DNA from: Thermomonas aquatica
Lineage (GTDB): Bacteria > Pseudomonadota > Gammaproteobacteria > Xanthomonadales > Xanthomonadaceae
Direction of reading: 5' to 3'
Length of the DNA: 64,000 nt
Assembly: GCF_006337105.1 (NCBI RefSeq)
Contig: NZ_CP040871.1
Location: 372,001 to 436,000, forward strand
Below, piece by piece: positions 14,974 through 25,132 of the stretch (within the stretch, counting starts at the first letter, position 1; each line of letters opens with the position of its first letter). The translations under genes and the position numbers were made by a program. Below the pieces are notes generated by a model. The model was not told where the DNA came from, did no database searches, and was given only the letters and a program-made list of their open reading frames with translations.

Positions 14974-16914
14974 CTAGGGCAGCGCGCCCGACACCACCGG
15001 CAGGCTGATGAAACTGGCCTGTCCCGGCGTCGCCCAGATCCGCTGGGTGGCCTTGCGGTAATCGCCCGGCCTGGCGAAGAAGATGTTGTCGACATAGGTC
15101 TGCGGATTGCGGTCGTACAGCGGGAACAGGCTGGACTGCACCTGCACCATCAGGCGATGCCCGGGCTTGAGCACGTGGTTCACGTTCGGCAGGTCGAAGC
15201 CGTAGGCCAGCGGCGCATCCGCCTGCAGCGGCTTCGGCGTGGCGAAGCCCTCGCGATAGCGCCCGCGGAAGATGCTGATCGCGATCGGCAACTCGAAGCC
15301 GGCCATCTTCGGATCGTCCGGGTACTGGTCGGGATACACGTCGATCAGCTTCACCACCCAGTCGCTGTCGCTGCCCGAGGTGGAGGCGAACAGGTTCGCC
15401 ACCGGCACGCCGGCCAACGCCAGCGGCGCCTTGAGCGGCGCACTCGTGTAGGTGAGCACGTCGGTGCGGCCATCGACGAAGCGCTGGTCGCGGACCAGCC
15501 AGGTGGTCCAGGTCGCGCGATCGTCCATGTCCACCGGACGCGGCACGAACGGCACCGGCTTGGCGGGATCGGAGACGTACTCGGCGTATTGCGCGCCGCC
15601 CGCCGCCGGTGCCTTGCCGTCCAGCGATTCGTCGGCGTGCAGGTACAGCGGCACCGAGGTTTTCGCACAGCCCTGCGCACAGGCCTGCGGCCAGTGCTGG
15701 TAGCTGTCCCAGCGGTTGCTGCCGGCGTCGTAGATCCACACCGGCGGCGTGTTGGCGGCTGCCGCACCCGCTTTCAGGTACTGGTCGAAGAACGGCTTGA
15801 GCACGTCGCGCCGCCATTGCCGCGCGGTATCGCCGTCGAACCTGAGGTCGCCCAGGCTGCTGCCATCGTAATTCGCGCCGCTGTGCCGCCACGGCCCGAT
15901 GACGAGGTGGTTGCGGGTGTTGTCGGCGTCCTTGGCTTCCAGCGCGGCCCAGGCGTGGTTGCCGCCGTACATGTCCTCCTGGTCCCACAGGCCCTGCTCC
16001 CACATCGTGGGCACCTTGATCTCCGGCAACGCGGCCAGCAGCTTGTCCAGCGCCTGCAGCTGCCAGAACGCGTCGTAGGCGGGATGCTGGCTGACCTTGT
16101 GCCAGGCCGGGATCTGGTCGAGGCCGGCGGCGCGCGCGTAATCGCCCACCGAGCCCGCGCGCAGGAAATTGCTGTAGTCGTCGTTGCCGGCGCGCGCGAT
16201 CTCGCTGCCTTCGCCGCGCGCGGTCATCTGCCCGGTGAAATAGCCCAGGTTGATCTGCCGGTAGGCGCCGTTCTGGAACCAGTCGTCGCCGATCCAGCCG
16301 TCGATCATCGGGCTTTCCGGCGCCGCCACCTTCAGCGCCGGGTGCGGATCCAGCAGCGCCATCACCACAGTGAAACCCTCGTACGAGGAGCCCAGCATGC
16401 CGACCCGGCCGTTACTTTCCGGCACATGCTTGACCAGCCAGTCGATGCTGTCCCAGGCATCGGTGGCATGGTCGATGCCGGTCTTGTTCAACGGCCCGCG
16501 CGGCGGCCGGGTCATCACGTAGTCGCCCTGCGAGCCGTACTTGCCGCGCACGTCCTGGAATACGCGGATATAGCCGTCCTCGACGAAGTCGGTATCGCCT
16601 TGCGGCAGCAGGTCGACCATGCGGGTGGCATTCGGCACGCGGTCGGCGCGCTTGGCCGCGTTGTACGGCGTGCGGGTGAACAGGATCGGCGCGTTCTGCG
16701 CGCCCTTCGGGATGACGATGACGGTGTAGAGCTTGACCCCGTCGCGCATCGGGACCATCTCCACGCGCTTGATGAAGTCGCGCTGCGGCTCCGGCGCGAC
16801 GAATTTCTTGCCGGTGATGTCGGGCGTCATCGGCGCGACCTGCGCCATCGCGCCACCCGCGCACGCCAGCGCGATCGCCAGCCCCGTCATCCGCACCGCT
16901 GCACGCATCCGCAT
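14974..16914 (-). CDS. aehA: Alpha-amino acid ester hydrolase (CocE/NonD, S15-like)
   Basis: A 646-residue exported hydrolase with a signal peptide (cleaved near AMA, residue 24). It closely matches what I know of the Xanthomonas citri alpha-amino acid ester hydrolase: TPDITGKKFVAPE, IKR..MVPMRDGVKL, RVFQDVRGKYGS, and the nucleophile motif GSSYEG with Ser177. LWDQED contains the catalytic aspartate D311, PWRHS contains the catalytic H344, and the acidic residues (D211, E313, D314) bind the substrate ammonium. These enzymes hydrolyse or synthesise alpha-amino acid esters and amides, including beta-lactam side chains; the natural substrate is unclear. It is periplasmic by signal peptide, convergent with dinB and divergent from an MFS symporter. 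Confidence 0.88.
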   Translation of the reverse strand: MRMRAAVRMTGLAIALACAGGAMAQVAPMTPDITGKKFVAPEPQRDFIKRVEMVPMRDGVKLYTVIVIPKGAQNAPILFTRTPYNAAKRADRVPNATRMVDLLPQGDTDFVEDGYIRVFQDVRGKYGSQGDYVMTRPPRGPLNKTGIDHATDAWDSIDWLVKHVPESNGRVGMLGSSYEGFTVVMALLDPHPALKVAAPESPMIDGWIGDDWFQNGAYRQINLGYFTGQMTARGEGSEIARAGNDDYSNFLRAGSVGDYARAAGLDQIPAWHKVSQHPAYDAFWQLQALDKLLAALPEIKVPTMWEQGLWDQEDMYGGNHAWAALEAKDADNTRNHLVIGPWRHSGANYDGSSLGDLRFDGDTARQWRRDVLKPFFDQYLKAGAAAANTPPVWIYDAGSNRWDSYQHWPQACAQGCAKTSVPLYLHADESLDGKAPAAGGAQYAEYVSDPAKPVPFVPRPVDMDDRATWTTWLVRDQRFVDGRTDVLTYTSAPLKAPLALAGVPVANLFASTSGSDSDWVVKLIDVYPDQYPDDPKMAGFELPIAISIFRGRYREGFATPKPLQADAPLAYGFDLPNVNHVLKPGHRLMVQVQSSLFPLYDRNPQTYVDNIFFARPGDYRKATQRIWATPGQASFISLPVVSGALP

Positions 16915-16944
16915 CGCTTGTCCCCTTCACCCGGCCAAGCCGCA

Positions 16945-16989
16945 AGTGTTGCACGATGCCCCGCCCGATTCCGCATGCCGGCCAACACT
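16945..16989. promoter_or_regulatory. Inverted repeat AGTGTTG / CAACACT in the divergent aehA-MFS promoter region
   Basis: Perfect 7-base arms at 16945-16951 and 16983-16989, 31 bp apart, lie in the 110-bp gap between divergent genes. Wide spacing and short arms mean chance cannot be excluded. Confidence 0.25.
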
Positions 16990-17024
16990 ACGCAGGCGGT
17001 GCCCCGTTCGCCTACGCTAGGCGG

Positions 17025-18302
17025 ATGAATGCCTCCGTCCCGGGCCTGACCCGCGCCCAGTTCAAGACGCTCTCCCTCGCCGCCCTGGGCGGCGCGCTGG
17101 AGTTCTACGACTTCGTGATCTTCGTGTTCTTCGCGACCACGATGGGCGCGCTGTTCTTCCCCGCCGACATGCCCGAGTGGCTCAAGCTGGTGCAGACCTT
17201 CGGCATCTTCGCCGCCGGCTACCTGGCACGGCCGCTGGGAGGGATCGTGATGGCGCATTTCGGCGACCTGTCCGGGCGCAAGCGCATGTTCATGCTCAGC
17301 ATCCTGCTGATGGCGATCCCGACCCTGCTGATGGGCCTGCTGCCGACCTACGCCAGCGTCGGCGTGCTGGCGCCGATTCTGCTGCTGTTGCTGCGGATCA
17401 TGCAGGGCGCGGCGATCGGCGGCGAAGCGCCGGGCGCGTGGGTGTTCGTCAGCGAACACGTGTCGCCGCGGCACCGCCTGTTCGCCTGCGGCGCGCTGTC
17501 GGCCGGGCTGTGCAGCGGCATCCTGCTCGGTTCGCTGGTGGCACGCGTGATCAATGCGTCGTTCGATGAAAACGAAGTGCTGGCCTGGGCGTGGCGGTTG
17601 CCGTTCGTGATCGGCGGCGTGCTCGGCCTGCTGGCGATGGTCGTGCGCCGGCAGCTGCACGAAACCCCGGTGTTCGCCGAGATGAAGGAACGCCGCGCGC
17701 TGGACGCAGGCCTGCCGCTGAAGACCGTGCTGCGCGAACACGGCAGCGCGGTGCTGCTGGCGATGCTGCTGACCTGGCTGCTCACCGCCGCGGTGGTGGT
17801 CACCCTGCTGATGATGCCGACCCTGCTGCAGGGCCTGGGCGTATCGCGCGCCGATGCGCTGGCCGGCAACACGCTGGCGATCTGCGCGACGGTCATCGCG
17901 AATCTTGTCGCCGGCTGGCTGGCGGATCGCTTCGGCGCCGGACGCGTGTTGCTGCTGTGGAGCGTGCTGCTCGGCATCGCGTTCTGGCTGTTCTACAGCG
18001 CGGCGCTGGCCGGCGCGTATTCGCCGTGGTTGTACATGCTGGCCGGCGCCGCCGTCGGGATCACCGCATTGGTGCCGGGGATCGCAGTGGGCGGCTTCCC
18101 GCCGCAGGTGCGTTTCTCCGGGCTGTCGTTCGCCTACAACGTGGCCTATGCGATCGCCGGCGGGCTCACGCCGGTGCTGCTGAGCCTGGCGATCAAGGAC
18201 GATCCGGCCGCGCCGATGCACTACATCGCGATGATGTCGGTGCTCGGCATCGGGCTGGGGCTGTTCGTGTCGATGCGCAAGCCGCGCCTGTTGGCGGCCT
18301 GA
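17025..18302 (+). CDS. MFS transporter, metabolite:proton symporter family
   Basis: A 425-residue protein with about 12 membrane helices. The first helix region [20 protein letters not shown] and the cytoplasmic motif GDLSGRKR between helices 2 and 3 are typical of the metabolite:H+ symporter branch (ProP, KgtP and ShiA relatives), which imports organic acids, betaines or similar compounds. The substrate cannot be assigned. The start is the ATG at 17025 ([16 protein letters not shown]). A -10-like TACGCT at 17013-17018 stands only six bases upstream and no Shine-Dalgarno sequence is visible, so the mRNA may be leaderless. It is divergent from the ester hydrolase; a functional link is possible but unproven. 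Confidence 0.85.
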   Translation: MNASVPGLTRAQFKTLSLAALGGALEFYDFVIFVFFATTMGALFFPADMPEWLKLVQTFGIFAAGYLARPLGGIVMAHFGDLSGRKRMFMLSILLMAIPTLLMGLLPTYASVGVLAPILLLLLRIMQGAAIGGEAPGAWVFVSEHVSPRHRLFACGALSAGLCSGILLGSLVARVINASFDENEVLAWAWRLPFVIGGVLGLLAMVVRRQLHETPVFAEMKERRALDAGLPLKTVLREHGSAVLLAMLLTWLLTAAVVVTLLMMPTLLQGLGVSRADALAGNTLAICATVIANLVAGWLADRFGAGRVLLLWSVLLGIAFWLFYSAALAGAYSPWLYMLAGAAVGITALVPGIAVGGFPPQVRFSGLSFAYNVAYAIAGGLTPVLLSLAIKDDPAAPMHYIAMMSVLGIGLGLFVSMRKPRLLAA

Positions 18303-18381
18303 CCGCAGGGATTTCCGCAGGCCTGTCAAGCTTACGCAGGCCGGACGCGGCGGCGACAATTGCGGTTCTGTTCCGCAGTCG

Positions 18382-20751
18382 ATGACCCCGCACTCCATGA
18401 CCCAGTTGTCCGCCGCGCTCGCCCGCAAGATCGCCCAGACCATCGCCGACGAGATCGGCGCGCAGACCGCGCAAGTCAACGCCGCCGTCGGCCTGCTCGA
18501 CGAAGGCGCGACCGTGCCCTTCATCGCCCGCTACCGCAAGGAAGTCACCGGCGGCCTGGACGATACCCAGCTGCGCAACCTGGAAACGCGTCTGGGTTAC
18601 CTGCGCGAGATGGAGGAACGTCGCGCCGCGATCCTGTCCAGCATCGACGAACAGGGCAAGCTGAGCGACGAACTGCGCGGCGAGATCGAGGCCGCCGACA
18701 GCAAATCGCGCCTCGAAGACCTGTACCTGCCGTACAAGCCCAAGCGCCGCACCCGCGCGCAGATCGCCCGCGAGGCCGGCCTCGAGCCATTGGCCGATGG
18801 CCTCCTCGCCGATCCTTCGCAAGTCCCCGAGACATTCGCCGCGTCCTTCGTCGATGCCGACAAGGGCGTGGCCGATGCCAAGGCCGCGCTGGAAGGCGCG
18901 CGCGCGATCCTGATGGAACGCTGGGGCGAAGACGCCGCCCTGCTCGGCGAGCTGCGCGGCTGGCTGGAAGCCAACGGCCAGATCCGTTCGAAGGTGGTCG
19001 AGGGCAAGGAACTCGCCGGCGAGAAATACCGCGACTATTTCGACCACGCCGAACCGTTGTCGAAGATTCCCTCGCATCGCCTGCTCGCCCTGTTCCGCGG
19101 GCGTCGCGAAGAATTCCTGTTCCTCGAACTCGATCCCGGCAGCGATGCCGAAGCCGGCAATCTGTATGCCGAAGGCCGCATCGCCCGGCATGCCGGCATC
19201 GACGATCGCAGCCGTCCTGCCGATGCCTGGCTGCGCAATGTGGTGCGCCTGACCTGGCGCGCGAAGATCCACCTGCACCTGCTGCTCGACCTGTTCAACC
19301 AGGCGCGCGAGAAAGCCGAGGCGGAAGCCATCGCGGTGTTCGGCGACAACCTCAAGGACCTGCTGCTGGCCGCGCCGGCCGGGCCGAAGGCGGTGCTCGG
19401 CCTCGATCCCGGCCTGCGCACCGGCGTCAAGGTCGCGGTGGTCGATGCCACCGGCAAGCTGGTCGCCACCGATACCATCTATCCGCATGAGCCGCGCCGG
19501 CAGTGGGACCAGTCGCTGGCGGCGTTGCGCAAGCTGTGCATCGCGCATGGCGTGCAGCTGATCGCCATCGGCAACGGCACCGCATCGCGCGAGACCGACA
19601 AGCTGGCCGGCGACCTGCTCAAGCTGGTGCCCGAGCAGAAGATGCAGAAGATCGTGGTCAGCGAAGCCGGCGCCTCGGTGTATTCGGCCTCGGAGCTGGC
19701 GGCGAAGGAATTCCCCGGCCTCGACGTCTCGCTGCGCGGTGCGGTCTCCATCGCGCGCCGCCTGCAGGATCCGCTGGCGGAACTGGTCAAGATCGAGCCG
19801 AAGGCGATAGGCGTGGGCCAGTACCAGCACGACGTCGACCAGTACCGCCTCGCGCGGGCGCTGGATGCGCGCGTGGAGGACTGCGTGAACGCGGTCGGCG
19901 TGGACGTGAATACCGCGTCGGCGGCGCTGCTGACGCGCGTGTCCGGCCTGTCGTCCACGGTGGCCGAGAACATCGTGGTGTACCGCGACCAGCACGGCGC
20001 GTTCGCCTCGCGCAAGGCGCTGCTGAAGGTGCCGCGCCTCGGCGACAAGACCTTCGAGCAATGCGCCGGCTTCCTGCGTATCGCCGATGGCGAGCAGCCG
20101 CTGGATGCCTCGTCCGTGCATCCGGAAGCCTATCCTGTGGTCGAGCGCATCATCAAAGGCAGCGGCAAGCAGGTGCGGCAGATCATCGGCGATGCCGCGT
20201 TCCTGCGCGGCCTGAAGCCCGCGCAGTTCACCGACGAGCGTTTCGGCGAACCCACCGTGCGCGACATCCTGAAGGAGCTGGAAAAACCCGGCCGCGATCC
20301 GCGCCCCGAATTCAAGGCCGCGACCTTCGCCGAGGGCATCGAGGACATCAAGGACCTGCGCCCCGGCATGGTGCTGGAAGGCGTGGTCAGCAACGTGGCC
20401 GCGTTCGGCGCCTTCGTCGACATCGGCGTGCACCAGGACGGCCTGGTGCATATCTCCGCGCTGTCCGATACCTACGTGAAGGATCCGCGCGAGGTGGTGA
20501 AGGCCGGCGACATCGTCAAGGTCAAGGTGCTGGAGGTCGACGTGGCGCGCAAGCGCATCGCGTTGACCCGGCGCATGGGCGACGAGCCCGGCCAATCCAC
20601 GTCGCGGCCGCCTGCGGATCGCGAGGCGCGACGCGATGGCGGGCGCGGCCATGACCGTGCGCGCGGCAACCCGGCGCGCCCGCCGCAGCAACAAGCCGCG
20701 CCGTTCAACAGCGCGATGGCGGATGCCTTGAAGGGATTGAAGCGCGGCTGA
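18382..20751 (+). CDS. tex: Tex-family RNA-binding transcription accessory protein
   Basis: A 789-residue protein with the full Tex layout. It has an N-terminal helical domain ([16 protein letters not shown] is a family hallmark) and a YqgF/RNase H-like domain from about 325 ([18 protein letters not shown]). A helix-hairpin-helix region lies near 505-570 ([16 protein letters not shown]) and a C-terminal S1 domain near 656-735 ([21 protein letters not shown]). A charged, Arg-rich tail follows. Tex binds nucleic acid and interacts with transcription; in other bacteria it affects toxin expression and stress tolerance. Two ATGs compete (18382 and 18397); I use the first. The gene stands alone between the MFS symporter and a convergent hydrolase. 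Confidence 0.94.
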   Translation: MTPHSMTQLSAALARKIAQTIADEIGAQTAQVNAAVGLLDEGATVPFIARYRKEVTGGLDDTQLRNLETRLGYLREMEERRAAILSSIDEQGKLSDELRGEIEAADSKSRLEDLYLPYKPKRRTRAQIAREAGLEPLADGLLADPSQVPETFAASFVDADKGVADAKAALEGARAILMERWGEDAALLGELRGWLEANGQIRSKVVEGKELAGEKYRDYFDHAEPLSKIPSHRLLALFRGRREEFLFLELDPGSDAEAGNLYAEGRIARHAGIDDRSRPADAWLRNVVRLTWRAKIHLHLLLDLFNQAREKAEAEAIAVFGDNLKDLLLAAPAGPKAVLGLDPGLRTGVKVAVVDATGKLVATDTIYPHEPRRQWDQSLAALRKLCIAHGVQLIAIGNGTASRETDKLAGDLLKLVPEQKMQKIVVSEAGASVYSASELAAKEFPGLDVSLRGAVSIARRLQDPLAELVKIEPKAIGVGQYQHDVDQYRLARALDARVEDCVNAVGVDVNTASAALLTRVSGLSSTVAENIVVYRDQHGAFASRKALLKVPRLGDKTFEQCAGFLRIADGEQPLDASSVHPEAYPVVERIIKGSGKQVRQIIGDAAFLRGLKPAQFTDERFGEPTVRDILKELEKPGRDPRPEFKAATFAEGIEDIKDLRPGMVLEGVVSNVAAFGAFVDIGVHQDGLVHISALSDTYVKDPREVVKAGDIVKVKVLEVDVARKRIALTRRMGDEPGQSTSRPPADREARRDGGRGHDRARGNPARPPQQQAAPFNSAMADALKGLKRG

Positions 20752-20769
20752 TCGCCGCGCAGCGCCGCG

Positions 20770-22029
20770 TCAGACGTCGAACGCGAGCAGATCGAGGCCG
20801 GTCGCCGCGCGCACCACGCGTCGGTACAACAGGTTGCCGTTGGCGGCGTTGGTCATGACCACCAGCGCCCGCTGTCGCGCGGCATCGCCCAAGGCGAAGG
20901 TCTTGAACACGCCGGCATTGCTGCCCGAGTGATACAGCACCGGGCCGTACTGCGTGCTTTCGATGTTCCAGCCCAGGCCCTTTTCCGTCCATCGCCCGGG
21001 CAAGGCGATCTGCGGGGTCAGCATCGCCTTGCGCGTCTCCGGACGAAGCTCCCACGCGGCGGGCTGCGCATGCACCATCAGCGCCATGAAGCGCGCGTAG
21101 TCCTGCACCGTGCAGCGCAGGCTCGCCGCGGCGTTGGCGAGGATGTCGCTGGGCCAGTTCACCACGCCGGGCTTCGCGTGGGCACGCGCCAGCGGCATGG
21201 CGCGCTCGGCGTCGGCATAGCGCCACGCGGACAGCGGCTTGCCCCAGCGTTCGGCGATCGGCTGTGCCGCGTCCCAGGCTTCGCGCAAGCCCTGTGGCGG
21301 CTTGCCCGGCTGCGCATCATCCGGCGCGCGATGGCCATGCACGGAACGCGCGGCCATCGCGGCATCCCAGCCATAGCTGCTGTCGCGCATGCCGGCGGGA
21401 TCGAACAGCAGCCTGTGCATGGTCTGGTCGAGGCTTTCGCCGGTCACCGCCTCCACCGCCAGCTGCAACCAGACGATGGCCTCGCCGGAATAGTCGATGC
21501 GCGTGCCCGGCGCGACCGCAGGCACCAGCTTCTCGTTCGCCGGATCCTTGCGCCAGTTCGGCAGGCCGGTGGTGTGGCGCAGCACGTCGCGCACCGTGAT
21601 GCGCTCGATCCATGGCGATTCGCCGAGGTAGTCGGGGCGGGCGTATTCCACCAGCGGCACATCCAGCCCAAGCTGGCCGCGATCGACCAGTTGCAGCACG
21701 GCGTAGGCGAACACCGGCTTGCTCAGCGATGCCGCTTCCCACAACGTCCCGTCATCGACCGGCGTGCCGCGTTCGGCATGCGTCACCCCGAAGCAGCGCG
21801 ACCATGCCAGCGCGCCCACCTCCACCACCGCGATGGCGATGCCGGGCACGCCGAGCGCCTGCATCTGCCGCGGCAGGTCCTGCAGGAAGGCATCGCCGGG
21901 GATCCAGTCGGCGATGGCGCAGCGCGCGGCCGCCCGCGCGCGCGGCGGCAAGGCCGCCAGCGCGAACAAACCGGCGCTGCCGGCGAGCAGGCCGCGACGG
22001 GTGACTCCTGGCCTGGCGTGCGAGCGCAT
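20770..22029 (-). CDS. Serine hydrolase, beta-lactamase class C/penicillin-binding-protein fold, Tat-exported
   Basis: A 419-residue enzyme of the beta-lactamase/transpeptidase family. The N-terminus has a twin-arginine signal (VTRRGLLAG, then a hydrophobic stretch ending in ARA). The nucleophile motif is S101-L-S-K104, the tyrosine motif DYSG has Y180, and the third box is HSG near the C-terminus (LYHSGSNAG). These are the three active-site elements of class C-type hydrolases. Substrates in this broad family range from D-amino peptides to esters, and beta-lactam resistance should not be assumed. I prefer the ATG at 22029 because it places the RR motif correctly; an in-frame ATG at 22083 is possible. 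It is convergent with tex and divergent from the small gene at 22117. Confidence 0.82.
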   Translation of the reverse strand: MRSHARPGVTRRGLLAGSAGLFALAALPPRARAAARCAIADWIPGDAFLQDLPRQMQALGVPGIAIAVVEVGALAWSRCFGVTHAERGTPVDDGTLWEAASLSKPVFAYAVLQLVDRGQLGLDVPLVEYARPDYLGESPWIERITVRDVLRHTTGLPNWRKDPANEKLVPAVAPGTRIDYSGEAIVWLQLAVEAVTGESLDQTMHRLLFDPAGMRDSSYGWDAAMAARSVHGHRAPDDAQPGKPPQGLREAWDAAQPIAERWGKPLSAWRYADAERAMPLARAHAKPGVVNWPSDILANAAASLRCTVQDYARFMALMVHAQPAAWELRPETRKAMLTPQIALPGRWTEKGLGWNIESTQYGPVLYHSGSNAGVFKTFALGDAARQRALVVMTNAANGNLLYRRVVRAATGLDLLAFDV

Positions 22030-22116
22030 GCCGCATTGGAGCGGTTCGCCGCGCAGGCCGCAAGCGGCGCCATCGCGACGCATGGATAATCGGCATGACG
22101 CCAGCGAAGCCAGCGC

Positions 22117-22302
22117 ATGACCAGTCCCCTGACCAGCGCCGATCCGGACCCACGCCCGCAACCACCGGAGCGGCCCCTGCCTTCCGACTGCTGCGACAGC
22201 GGTTGCCCGGTCTGCGTGCACGACCTCTATGCCGAGGCGCTGGAGGGCTATGCGAAGGCGCTGGCGGCGTGGAAGCTGCGGCACCCCGACGACAACGGTT
22301 AG
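22117..22302 (+). CDS. Small oxidoreductase-like-domain protein
   Basis: A 61-residue protein with a proline-rich N-terminus, then LPSDCCDSGCPVCVHDLYAEALEGYAKAL. This CC-x(2)-GC-x(2)-C core followed by DLY matches the short oxidoreductase-like domain found in bacteria and in the tails of some eukaryotic proteins. The four clustered cysteines could bind a metal or form disulphides; no activity is established. The start is the ATG at 22117. Confidence 0.75.
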   Translation: MTSPLTSADPDPRPQPPERPLPSDCCDSGCPVCVHDLYAEALEGYAKALAAWKLRHPDDNG

Positions 22303-22385
22303 CGCCGGCCGATCGCACGACGCGATCCCATCGCCGGCCAGCCCGCCAGGCGTTTCCGGGCCGCGTGCGGAGCCGCCGGCGCACA

Positions 22386-22412
22386 AACGAAAAGCGGGCC
22401 GAAGCCCGCTTT
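22386..22412 (-). terminator. Intrinsic terminator after pnp
   Basis: A 9-bp perfect stem (AAAGCGGGC / GCCCGCTTT) with a TTCG tetraloop on the minus strand, followed by TCGTTT, 27 bp after the pnp stop. It ends the long nuo-to-pnp minus-strand block. Confidence 0.8.
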
Positions 22413-22438
22413 ACGCGTGGAGCGCGGTGCGGCCTGGC

Positions 22439-24544
22439 TTAGGCCGGCGCGCCCTCGCCCTCGGCCACGGCCTTCATCGACAGGCGGATGCGGCCCTGCT
22501 TGTCGACTTCCAGCACCTTGACCTTGACCACGTCACCTTCCTTGAGCACGTCGCTGACCTTCTCGACGCGGTCGTTGGAGATCTGCGAGACGTGCACCAG
22601 GCCGTCCTTGCCCGGGGCGATGGTGACGAACGCACCGAAGTCCATCAGCTTGGCGACCTTGCCCTCGTAGATGCGGCCCGGCTCGACGTCGCTGGTGATC
22701 TGCTCGATGCGCGCCTTGGCGGCCTGGCCGGCGGCGGCGTTGACCGAGGCGATGGTGATGGTGCCGTCGTCCTGGATGTCGATCTGGGTGCCGGTCTCCT
22801 TGGTGATCGCCTGGATCACCGAACCGCCCTTGCCGATCACTTCGCGGATCTTGTCCGGGTGGATCTTGATGGTCAGCAGGCGCGGCGCGAACTCGGACAG
22901 CTCGCCGCGCGGCGCAGTCAGCGCATTGGCCATCTCGCCCAGGATGTGCAGGCGGCCGGCCTTGGCCTGCGCCAGCGCGACCTTCATGATCTCCTCGGTG
23001 ATGCCCTGGATCTTGATGTCCATCTGCAGCGCGGAGATGCCGTTGCTGGTGCCGGCCACCTTGAAGTCCATGTCGCCGAGGTGATCCTCGTCGCCGAGGA
23101 TGTCGGACAGCACGACGAAGTTGTCGCCTTCCTTGACCAGGCCCATCGCGATGCCGGCGACCGGCGCCTTGACCGGCACGCCCGCGTCCATCAGCGCCAG
23201 CGAGGAACCGCAGACCGAGGCCATCGACGAGGAACCGTTCGACTCGGTGATCTCGGAAACCACGCGGATGGTGTACGGGAAGGCTTCCATGGTCGGCATC
23301 ACCGCCAGCACGCCGCGCTTGGCCAGGCGGCCGTGGCCGATTTCACGACGCTTCGGGCCCATCATGCGCCCGGCTTCGCCCACCGAGTACGGGGGGAAGT
23401 TGTAGTGGAACAGGAAGTGTTCCTTGTACTCGCCGCCGACCGCGTCGATGATCTGCCCGTCGCGCGCGGTGCCGAGGGTGACCGCGACGATCGCCTGGGT
23501 CTCGCCGCGGGTGAACAGCGAGGAGCCGTGCACGCGCGGCAGGATGCCGACCTTGGAGGCGATCGGGCGCACGGTGTCGAGCGCGCGGCCGTCGATGCGG
23601 ACCTTGGTGTCGAGCACCGAGCCGCGCATGGTCTGGTATTCCAGCTCGCCGAATTCCTTGCCCAGGTCGGCGGCCTTCCAGCCTTCGCTTTCGGCGCGCG
23701 GCGCCAGCGCACCCAGCACGTCCTTCTTGATCGCGCTGATGGCGTCGCGGCGCTGCAGCTTGTCGCGCACCTGGAAGGCGGCGGCCAGCTGGTCGCCCAC
23801 GGCTTCCTTGACCGCGCTGATCAGCGCTTCGTTCTTGGCCGGCGCCTGCCAGTCCCAGCTCTTGTTGCCGACTTCGGTGACCAGCGCGTTGATCGCGTTG
23901 ATGGCGACCTGCATGTGCTTGTGGCCGAACATCACCGCGCCCAGCATCACGTCCTCGGACAGCTCGGCGGCTTCGGATTCCACCATCAGCACGGCTTCGC
24001 TGGTGCCGGCGACGACCAGCTCAAGCTGCGATTCCTTCAGCTCGCTGACGGTCGGGTTGAGCAGGTACTGGCCGTCCTTGTAGCCGACCTTGGCGGCGCC
24101 GATCGGGCCCTGGAACGGGGCGCCGGTCAGGGCGACGGCGGCCGAGCAGCCGATCAGCGCCAGGATGTCGCCGTCGATTTCCGGGTTCAGCGACATCACC
24201 GTCGCGATCACCTGCACTTCGTTCTTGAACTCTTCCGGGAACAGCGGGCGGATCGGGCGGTCGATCAGGCGGCTGGTCAGGGTTTCCTTCTCGGTCGCGC
24301 GGCCTTCGCGCTTGAAGAAGCCGCCCGGGATGCGGCCGCCGGCGTAGAACTTCTCCTGGTAGTCCACGGTCAGCGGGAAGAAGTCCTGGCCTTCGCGCTG
24401 GGTCTTGGCCGCCACCGCGGTGCACAACACGACAGTGCCGTCGCAGGACACCATCACCGCGCCGCCGGCCTGGCGCGCGATCTCGCCGGTTTCGAGGGTG
24501 ACGGTCTGGTTGCCGTACTGGAAGCTCTTACTGATCTTCGCCAC
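22439..24544 (-). CDS. pnp: Polyribonucleotide nucleotidyltransferase (PNPase)
   Basis: A 701-residue 3'-5' phosphorolytic exoribonuclease of the RNA degradosome. Two RNase PH domains are present: the first from the N-terminus with [11 protein letters not shown] and [13 protein letters not shown], and the second with [13 protein letters not shown] and [19 protein letters not shown]. They are followed by a KH domain (about 550-612, [15 protein letters not shown]) and an S1 domain (about 622-690, [15 protein letters not shown]). The start codon is a GTG at 24544 ([11 protein letters not shown]) with AAGGA upstream. It follows rpsO after a strong terminator and a 129-bp leader, as in many gammaproteobacteria where PNPase regulates its own leader together with RNase III. 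Confidence 0.97.
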   Translation of the reverse strand: MAKISKSFQYGNQTVTLETGEIARQAGGAVMVSCDGTVVLCTAVAAKTQREGQDFFPLTVDYQEKFYAGGRIPGGFFKREGRATEKETLTSRLIDRPIRPLFPEEFKNEVQVIATVMSLNPEIDGDILALIGCSAAVALTGAPFQGPIGAAKVGYKDGQYLLNPTVSELKESQLELVVAGTSEAVLMVESEAAELSEDVMLGAVMFGHKHMQVAINAINALVTEVGNKSWDWQAPAKNEALISAVKEAVGDQLAAAFQVRDKLQRRDAISAIKKDVLGALAPRAESEGWKAADLGKEFGELEYQTMRGSVLDTKVRIDGRALDTVRPIASKVGILPRVHGSSLFTRGETQAIVAVTLGTARDGQIIDAVGGEYKEHFLFHYNFPPYSVGEAGRMMGPKRREIGHGRLAKRGVLAVMPTMEAFPYTIRVVSEITESNGSSSMASVCGSSLALMDAGVPVKAPVAGIAMGLVKEGDNFVVLSDILGDEDHLGDMDFKVAGTSNGISALQMDIKIQGITEEIMKVALAQAKAGRLHILGEMANALTAPRGELSEFAPRLLTIKIHPDKIREVIGKGGSVIQAITKETGTQIDIQDDGTITIASVNAAAGQAAKARIEQITSDVEPGRIYEGKVAKLMDFGAFVTIAPGKDGLVHVSQISNDRVEKVSDVLKEGDVVKVKVLEVDKQGRIRLSMKAVAEGEGAPA

Positions 24545-24673
24545 TTGGGAATCCTTGATGTCTTTATCGTCGACGCAGCGGAGCCCCGCTCCGTGCGCTG
24601 CATCGCGGTGCGATGCGGGAATGCGGCTTGGCCGCGATGAATGTGTTTCGTTACCGCAAGAACGACGTGCCGC
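24545..24673 (-). promoter_or_regulatory. pnp leader region with hairpin
   Basis: This 129-bp leader lies between the rpsO terminator and the pnp start. It contains an imperfect hairpin at about 24576-24600 (CGGAGC / GCTCCG core flanked by CAG/CTG). In E. coli the pnp leader hairpin is cut by RNase III and used for PNPase autoregulation; a similar role here is inference. Confidence 0.35.
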
Positions 24674-24705
24674 AAAAAAAACCGCGGCGCATCACTGCGC
24701 CGCGG
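24674..24705 (-). terminator. Strong intrinsic terminator after rpsO
   Basis: A 10-bp perfect stem (CCGCGGCGCA / TGCGCCGCGG) with a four-base loop, followed by eight T residues on the minus strand, starting 12 bp after the rpsO stop. It is the clearest Rho-independent terminator in the window. It separates rpsO from pnp, so pnp probably depends on readthrough or on its own promoter. Confidence 0.92.
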
Positions 24706-24717
24706 CGGGTGTTTCGA

Positions 24718-24978
24718 TCAGCGACGCAGGCCGAGTTTCTGGATCAGCGCCTTGTAACGCTCCGCATCCTTGCGGTGCAGGTAGTCGAGCAGGCTGCGAC
24801 GGCGGTTGACCATCATCAGCAGGCCACGACGGCTGTGGTGGTCCTGCTTGTGGGTCTTGAAGTGCTCGGTCAGCAGCTCGATGCGGGCGGTCAGCAGGGC
24901 GACCTGCACTTCCGGCGAACCGGTGTCGTTGTCGCCGCGCTTGTGTTCGTTGATGACTTTCTGGGAATCGATGGACAT
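24718..24978 (-). CDS. rpsO: 30S ribosomal protein S15
   Basis: An 86-residue ribosomal protein that binds 16S rRNA early in small-subunit assembly. [30 protein letters not shown], the [13 protein letters not shown] segment [12 protein letters not shown] and the C-terminal [13 protein letters not shown] are typical, and the length matches the family. The start is the ATG at 24978. It lies downstream of truB in the conserved metY-rimP-nusA-infB-rbfA-truB-rpsO-pnp order, 154 bp after truB, leaving room for its own promoter. Confidence 0.97.
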   Translation of the reverse strand: MSIDSQKVINEHKRGDNDTGSPEVQVALLTARIELLTEHFKTHKQDHHSRRGLLMMVNRRRSLLDYLHRKDAERYKALIQKLGLRR

Positions 24979-25132
24979 GCTCTTGCTCTCTTGATGCGTG
25001 ACCAGCAGGAACGGACGGATGCACCGCCGCACCGCACGGCTCGCCGTGAACGGAATGATGCGGAATCGCTTGCCCGGGCAATCGCCCGGAAAAAGCGGCG
25101 GAATTATAGCCCCTGCGCGCCTTCCGGGCAAT

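Noticed and set aside
20770..22029. Antibiotic-resistance beta-lactamase
   Set aside because: The three active-site boxes show the fold but also occur in many esterases and peptidases; nothing specific to AmpC enzymes (such as a KTG box) is present.
22229..24640. An 803-codon plus-strand frame over pnp
   Set aside because: It mirrors pnp codons, has no recognisable domain or ribosome site, and pnp on the other strand is intact.
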